Source: Bradyrhizobium liaoningense
GTDB taxonomy: Bacteria > Pseudomonadota > Alphaproteobacteria > Rhizobiales > Xanthobacteraceae
Length of the DNA stretch: 64,000 nucleotides
Direction of reading: 5' to 3'
Assembly (NCBI RefSeq): GCF_018130785.1
Contig: NZ_JAFCJT010000018.1
Coordinates: 62,001 to 126,000 of the forward strand
Part shown: one piece after another, positions 60,657 through 64,000 of the stretch
Layout: every line of letters starts with the position of its first letter
Numbering within the stretch: the stretch's first letter is position 1
Program-made: the position numbers and the translations under genes
The notes under the pieces: generated by a model
The model's database searches: none
Seen by the model: the letters and a program-made list of their open reading frames with translations, nothing else
Told to the model about the DNA's origin: nothing

Positions 60657-62198
60657 TCAGGTCACCGGCGCCGGGTTGAATAGCGTGAGGTCGTTGTGGA
60701 TGCCCCAGCGATCCGACCACGGTTTCGTGCGGCCAGAGGCGACGTCGAGGATCAGGCGGAACAGGTCCCAGCCGGTTTCCTCGATGGTCTTCTCGCCGGT
60801 GGCGATACCGCCGGCATCGAAGTCGATCAAATCCTTCCAGCGCCGTGCGAGCTCGGTGCGGGTCGCGACCTTGATCACGGGCGCGGCGGCAAGACCGTAA
60901 GGCGTGCCGCGGCCAGTAGTGAACACTTGCAGAGTCATGCCGGATGCGAGCTGAAGCGTGCCGCAGATGAAGTCGGAGGCGGGCGTTGCCGCGAACAACA
61001 TGCCCTTCTGCGTCGCCTTCTCGCCGGGCGAGAGCACGCCGGTGATCGCGGACGAGCCGGACTTGACGATCGAGCCCAGTGATTTCTCGACGATGTTGGC
61101 GAGGCCGCCCTTCTTGTTGCCGGGCGTGGTGTTGGCGCTGCGGTCAGCGCCGCCGCGGGCGAGATAGGAATCGTACCAGGCCATCTCGCGCACCAGCGCG
61201 CGGCCGACGTCCTCGTTGATGGCGCGCCGGGTAAGCAGCTGGATGGCGTCGCGGACTTCGGTCACTTCCGAGAACATCACGGTCGCGCCGGCGCGGACCA
61301 GCAGATCGGCGGCGAAGCCGAGGGCGGGGTTGGCCGTGACGCCGGAGAAGGCGTCGCTGCCGCCGCATTGCAGGCCGATGACGAGGTCAGCCGCGGGGCA
61401 GGTCTCGCGGGTGCGCTTGTTGAGGATCTTCAGGCGTGCCTCAGCCTGGGTCATGATCGCATCGACGATCGCGCCGAAGCCGTCGAAGGCTTCGTCCTGC
61501 ATCCGCACGATGGCATCGCTGACGCCCTCCGGCACCAGCCGCTCGGGCGCGAGCTTCTCGCAGCCGAGGCTGATGACCAGAATCTCGCCGCCGAAATTCG
61601 GGTTCTGCGCGATGTTCTGCAGCGTACGGATCGGCACCACCGCGTCGGGTGCGGTGATGGCGACGCCGCAGCCATAGGCGTGCGTCAGCGGCACGACGTC
61701 GTCGACGTTCGGGTATTTCGGCAGCAGCTCGGCGCGAATGCGCTTCACCGCATATTCCATCGTGCCCTTGACGCATTGCACGGATGAGGAGATGCCGAGA
61801 ATGTTTTTCGTGCCGACCGAGCCGTCGGTGTTGCGAAAGCCTTCGAAGGTAAAGCCTTCGAGCGGCGGCAGCGGCGCGGGGACTGCGGTCGAGATTTCCA
61901 GCTTGTCGAGGGCAGGGGCCTCCGGCATGCGGATGCGCGCTTCATCCACCCATTCGCCGGCCAGGATCGGCGAGAGCGCATGGCCGATCACCTCGCCATA
62001 GCGGATGATCGGCTGATCTTGCGCGATATCGACCAGCGCCGTCTTGTGGCCCTGCGGCACGAAGGCGCGCAGCGTCAGCCCGCTGGCAAAGCGGGAGCCG
62101 GCGGGAAGCCCGAAATCATTGACAACGATCGCGACATTGTCGCGCTCGTTGAGCTTGATGTAGCGGGGCTGCTCTTTCGCTGCGACGTCCTGGTCCAT
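60657..62198 (-). CDS. garD: Galactarate dehydratase family protein (UxaA/GarD)
   Basis: A 513-residue protein: an N-terminal SAF domain (about residues 1-90; GLTLRAFVPQGHKTALVDI) and a dehydratase domain with HAYGCGVAI near 164, the Cys-containing ISLGCEKL near 203 and LQCGGSDAFSGVTANPALG near 262, all typical of the altronate/galactarate dehydratase family. It would remove water from galactarate or an altronate-type acid. The ATG at 62198 is preceded by GGAGGCAAG. It is followed in the same direction by the aldehyde dehydrogenase and glucarate dehydratase, so an aldarate breakdown unit is likely. Confidence 0.85.
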   Translation of the reverse strand: MDQDVAAKEQPRYIKLNERDNVAIVVNDFGLPAGSRFASGLTLRAFVPQGHKTALVDIAQDQPIIRYGEVIGHALSPILAGEWVDEARIRMPEAPALDKLEISTAVPAPLPPLEGFTFEGFRNTDGSVGTKNILGISSSVQCVKGTMEYAVKRIRAELLPKYPNVDDVVPLTHAYGCGVAITAPDAVVPIRTLQNIAQNPNFGGEILVISLGCEKLAPERLVPEGVSDAIVRMQDEAFDGFGAIVDAIMTQAEARLKILNKRTRETCPAADLVIGLQCGGSDAFSGVTANPALGFAADLLVRAGATVMFSEVTEVRDAIQLLTRRAINEDVGRALVREMAWYDSYLARGGADRSANTTPGNKKGGLANIVEKSLGSIVKSGSSAITGVLSPGEKATQKGMLFAATPASDFICGTLQLASGMTLQVFTTGRGTPYGLAAAPVIKVATRTELARRWKDLIDFDAGGIATGEKTIEETGWDLFRLILDVASGRTKPWSDRWGIHNDLTLFNPAPVT

Positions 62199-62214
62199 GC
62201 GCTTGCCTCCGAAG

Positions 62215-62305
62215 CCGTAGGGTGGGCAAAGGCGCAACGCGCTGTGCCCACCATCTTTCCCGATTGAGACCTTGGTGGGCACGCTTCGCTTTGCCCACCC
62301 TACGA
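62215..62305. repeat. Palindromic repeat family D (TAGGGTGGGCAAAG type)
   Basis: The arms GTAGGGTGGGCAAAGGCG and CGCTTTGCCCACCCTAC flank a second short hairpin (CTGTGCCCACCA with TGGTGGGCACG). It lies between galactarate dehydratase and the aldehyde dehydrogenase. A common type in Bradyrhizobium genomes. Confidence 0.75.
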
Positions 62306-62319
62306 TATCTTCCCCGTGG

Positions 62320-63768
62320 TTAACCCGGATAGGTATAGGCGGTCTTCACCGTGGTGTAGAATTCGCGCGCATAGGAGCCTTGCTCGCGGGCACCGTAGCT
62401 CGAACCCTTCCGGCCGCCGAACGGCACGTGATAGTCGACGCCAGCGGTCGGCAGGTTGACCATCACCATGCCGGACTCGCTGTTGCGCTTGTAGTGCGAG
62501 GCGTATTTCAGGCTGCTCGTGCAGATGCCCGAAGCGAGGCCGAACTCGGTGTCGTTGGAGATCGCCAGCGCCTCTTCATAATTCTTCGCACGAATGACGG
62601 CGGCGACCGGGCCAAAAATCTCCTCGCGAGCGATGCGCATGTTGTTGTTGGCTTCGGTGAACAGCGCCGGCTGGAGGTAGTGGCCGGGCGTCTCGCGCTT
62701 GAGCAACTCGCCGCCCCAGGCAAGCTTTGCGCCTTCGTCCTGACCGATCTTGATATAGCGCAGGTCCTGGTCGAGCTGGCTCTGGTCGACGACCGGGCCG
62801 ATATGCACGCCGGCCTTGAGCGCGTCGTCCACCGACAGGCTGTTGAGGCGCTCGGACACCGCCGCGACGAAGCGATCGTGGATGCCTTCGGTGACGATCA
62901 GGCGGGAGGAGGCGGTGCAGCGCTGGCCGGTCGAGAAATAGGCGCCGTTGACGGCGATCTCGACGGCGGTCTTGAGGTCGGCGTCGTCAAGCACGACCAG
63001 CGGATTCTTGCCGCCCATCTCGAGCTGGAACTTCTTCATCGGGTTCGAGAGCACGCAAGCCTGCGCGATCTTGCGGCCGGTCTGCACCGATCCGGTGAAG
63101 GAGATCGCGGCAACGTCGGGGTGATCGAGCAGGGTCTGGCCGACGACGGAGCCGGAGCCGACCACGAGGTTGAACACGCCGGCTGGAATGCCGGAGCGGG
63201 TGATGATCTCGGACAGCGCATGCGCGGAGCCCGGCACCAGCTCGGCCGGCTTGAACACCACGGTGTTGCCGTAGCAGAGCGCGGGCGCGATCTTCCAGGC
63301 GGGGATCGCGATCGGGAAATTCCAGGGCGTGATCATACCGACGACGCCGACCGGCTCACGGGTCAGCTCGACGTCGAGGCCGGGACGCACCGAGGCACCC
63401 TTCTCGCCGATCAGGCGCAGCGCCTCGCCGGCGAAGAACGCAAAGATCTGGCCGGCACGGGCGACCTCGCCGATGCCCTCTGGCAGGGTCTTGCCTTCCT
63501 CGCGGGCGAGCAGGCGGCCGAGCTCTTCCTTGCGGGCGAGAATCTCGAGGGAAATCTTGTTCAGTGCGTCGTAGCGCACCTGGGGCGTCGACTGCGCCCA
63601 GGCCGGGAAGGCGGCCTTGGCGGCGGCAATCGCCTTCTCGGTCTGCGCCTTGTCGGCCTTGGCGTATTCGCCGACGAGGTCGTTGGTGTTGGAGGGGTTG
63701 ATGTTCTTGGTGACGCCGGAGCCGTCGACCCATTCGCCGCCGATGAAGTTTTTCAGGATCGCAGTCAT
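62320..63768 (-). CDS. Aldehyde dehydrogenase, alpha-ketoglutaric semialdehyde dehydrogenase type
   Basis: A 482-residue NAD(P)-dependent aldehyde dehydrogenase. It shows PWNFPIAIPAWKIAPAL (residues about 145-161), the catalytic Glu in FQLEMGGKNPLVV near 251, and the catalytic Cys in FSTGQRCTASSRLIV near 284, with EEIFGPV near 378. The context of aldarate dehydratases makes 2-ketoglutarate semialdehyde the best substrate guess: the pathway glucarate to KDG to KGSA to 2-oxoglutarate. The ATG at 63768 follows GGAGGACA closely. The KDG dehydratase is not visible and may lie beyond the window. Confidence 0.88.
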   Translation of the reverse strand: MTAILKNFIGGEWVDGSGVTKNINPSNTNDLVGEYAKADKAQTEKAIAAAKAAFPAWAQSTPQVRYDALNKISLEILARKEELGRLLAREEGKTLPEGIGEVARAGQIFAFFAGEALRLIGEKGASVRPGLDVELTREPVGVVGMITPWNFPIAIPAWKIAPALCYGNTVVFKPAELVPGSAHALSEIITRSGIPAGVFNLVVGSGSVVGQTLLDHPDVAAISFTGSVQTGRKIAQACVLSNPMKKFQLEMGGKNPLVVLDDADLKTAVEIAVNGAYFSTGQRCTASSRLIVTEGIHDRFVAAVSERLNSLSVDDALKAGVHIGPVVDQSQLDQDLRYIKIGQDEGAKLAWGGELLKRETPGHYLQPALFTEANNNMRIAREEIFGPVAAVIRAKNYEEALAISNDTEFGLASGICTSSLKYASHYKRNSESGMVMVNLPTAGVDYHVPFGGRKGSSYGAREQGSYAREFYTTVKTAYTYPG

Positions 63769-63787
63769 GTTGTCCTCCGAGATTTTC

Positions 63788-64000
63788 TCAACGCACGAGG
63801 CAGGGACGCTTGTCGTCAAAGGTCCAGCCGGGGATCAGGTCCTGCATGGCAGTAGCGTCATCGCGGGCGCCGAGTCCATGCTTCTTGTAAAGCTCATGCG
63901 CGGTTTCGATGGCCGGGCGGTCGATTTCGATGCCGAGCCCCGGCCGCTCGGGCACGGCGATCTTGCCGCCCTTGATCTGGAGCGGCTCCCTGGTGAGCGC
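63788..64000 (-). CDS. gudD: Glucarate dehydratase, C-terminal part (partial)
   Basis: The minus-strand frame enters from the right edge and reads TREPLQIKGGKIAVPERPGL, then AHELYKKHGLGARDDATAMQ and the ending LIPGWTFDDKRPCLVR before the stop. This is the C-terminus of enolase-superfamily glucarate dehydratase, which converts D-glucarate to 5-keto-4-deoxyglucarate. It lies directly upstream of the aldehyde dehydrogenase (19-base gap), supporting an aldarate operon. The catalytic domain is outside the window. Confidence 0.88.
   Translation of the reverse strand, partial: ALTREPLQIKGGKIAVPERPGLGIEIDRPAIETAHELYKKHGLGARDDATAMQDLIPGWTFDDKRPCLVR

Noticed and set aside
1..64000. tRNA, rRNA or CRISPR loci
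   Set aside because: No cloverleaf, rRNA-like or spacer-repeat pattern was recognised by eye; this is not equal to a dedicated scan.

Overview
The window looks like chromosomal DNA of a GC-rich alphaproteobacterium of the Bradyrhizobium/Rhodopseudomonas type. This rests on recognition, not a search: the protein families, the dense set of short palindromic intergenic repeats typical of Bradyrhizobium, an RgsE/GPR-type polar growth protein, a CtrA-type box and a Pho box point that way. No tRNA, rRNA or CRISPR array was seen.

Layout. (1) 0-9.4 kb is a cell-surface sugar and lipid-carrier region: a decayed sugar epimerase, a MraY/WecA-type phosphosugar transferase with a flippase-like membrane protein, a UDP-uronate-type epimerase, ManC, an amino-sugar dehydrogenase/aminotransferase pair, and MurJ. 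(2) 9.4-19.6 kb is mixed metabolism and redox: a quinone oxidoreductase, an orphan molybdopterin hydroxylase large subunit, cytochrome c', a PLP sulfur-amino-acid enzyme, a DUF1127 protein, a wHTH-TolB-TPR regulator, a CHRD protein and a diheme cytochrome c. (3) 19.6-22.4 kb is an A/T-richer patch with two exported proteins, an alpha/beta hydrolase and a zinc metallopeptidase. (4) 22.7-27.2 kb holds a stand-alone Lrp/AsnC ligand domain, ThiD, a Pho-box-preceded plcP-agt-like lipid-remodelling pair, and a threonine/serine dehydratase. (5) 27.2-36.9 kb holds an exported caspase-like protein divergent from a FucU-type protein (with two CRP/FNR-like palindromes between), a Na/Pi cotransporter, an SDR, a conserved acidic Ala-rich protein, an MFS transporter and a dipeptide epimerase. 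(6) 37-40 kb is an mlaEFD-type lipid ABC transporter operon. (7) 40.2-46.8 kb is a 1945-residue coiled-coil protein with six 22-residue and ten 44-residue tandem repeats, judged to be the growth-pole-ring protein RgsE/GPR, divergent from an Hpt protein with a CtrA box between. (8) 46.9-51.4 kb holds ferredoxin, a thioesterase, a thioredoxin-reductase-type ferredoxin-NADP reductase, DUF2147, and a membrane protein whose 3' end was replaced by an IS30 remnant.

(9) 51.7-60.6 kb is the clearest rearrangement. A CYTH-CHAD gene is split by about 7.3 kb of foreign DNA carrying two acyltransferase-3 genes (candidate surface-glycan O-acetylases), a serine recombinase, a resolvase relic, a helicase-like fragment and a broken tyrosine integrase. 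The split gene also carries a stop and frameshifts. (10) 60.6-64 kb is an aldarate catabolic cluster: galactarate-type dehydratase, an alpha-ketoglutarate semialdehyde dehydrogenase-type enzyme and the 3' end of glucarate dehydratase.

Functional links: envelope construction (regions 1, 6, 7 and the island acyltransferases), phosphate-stress membrane remodelling (plcP-agt), and sugar-acid use (region 10). Assignments come from motif recognition. Family names and literature links are from memory and were not checked against a database.
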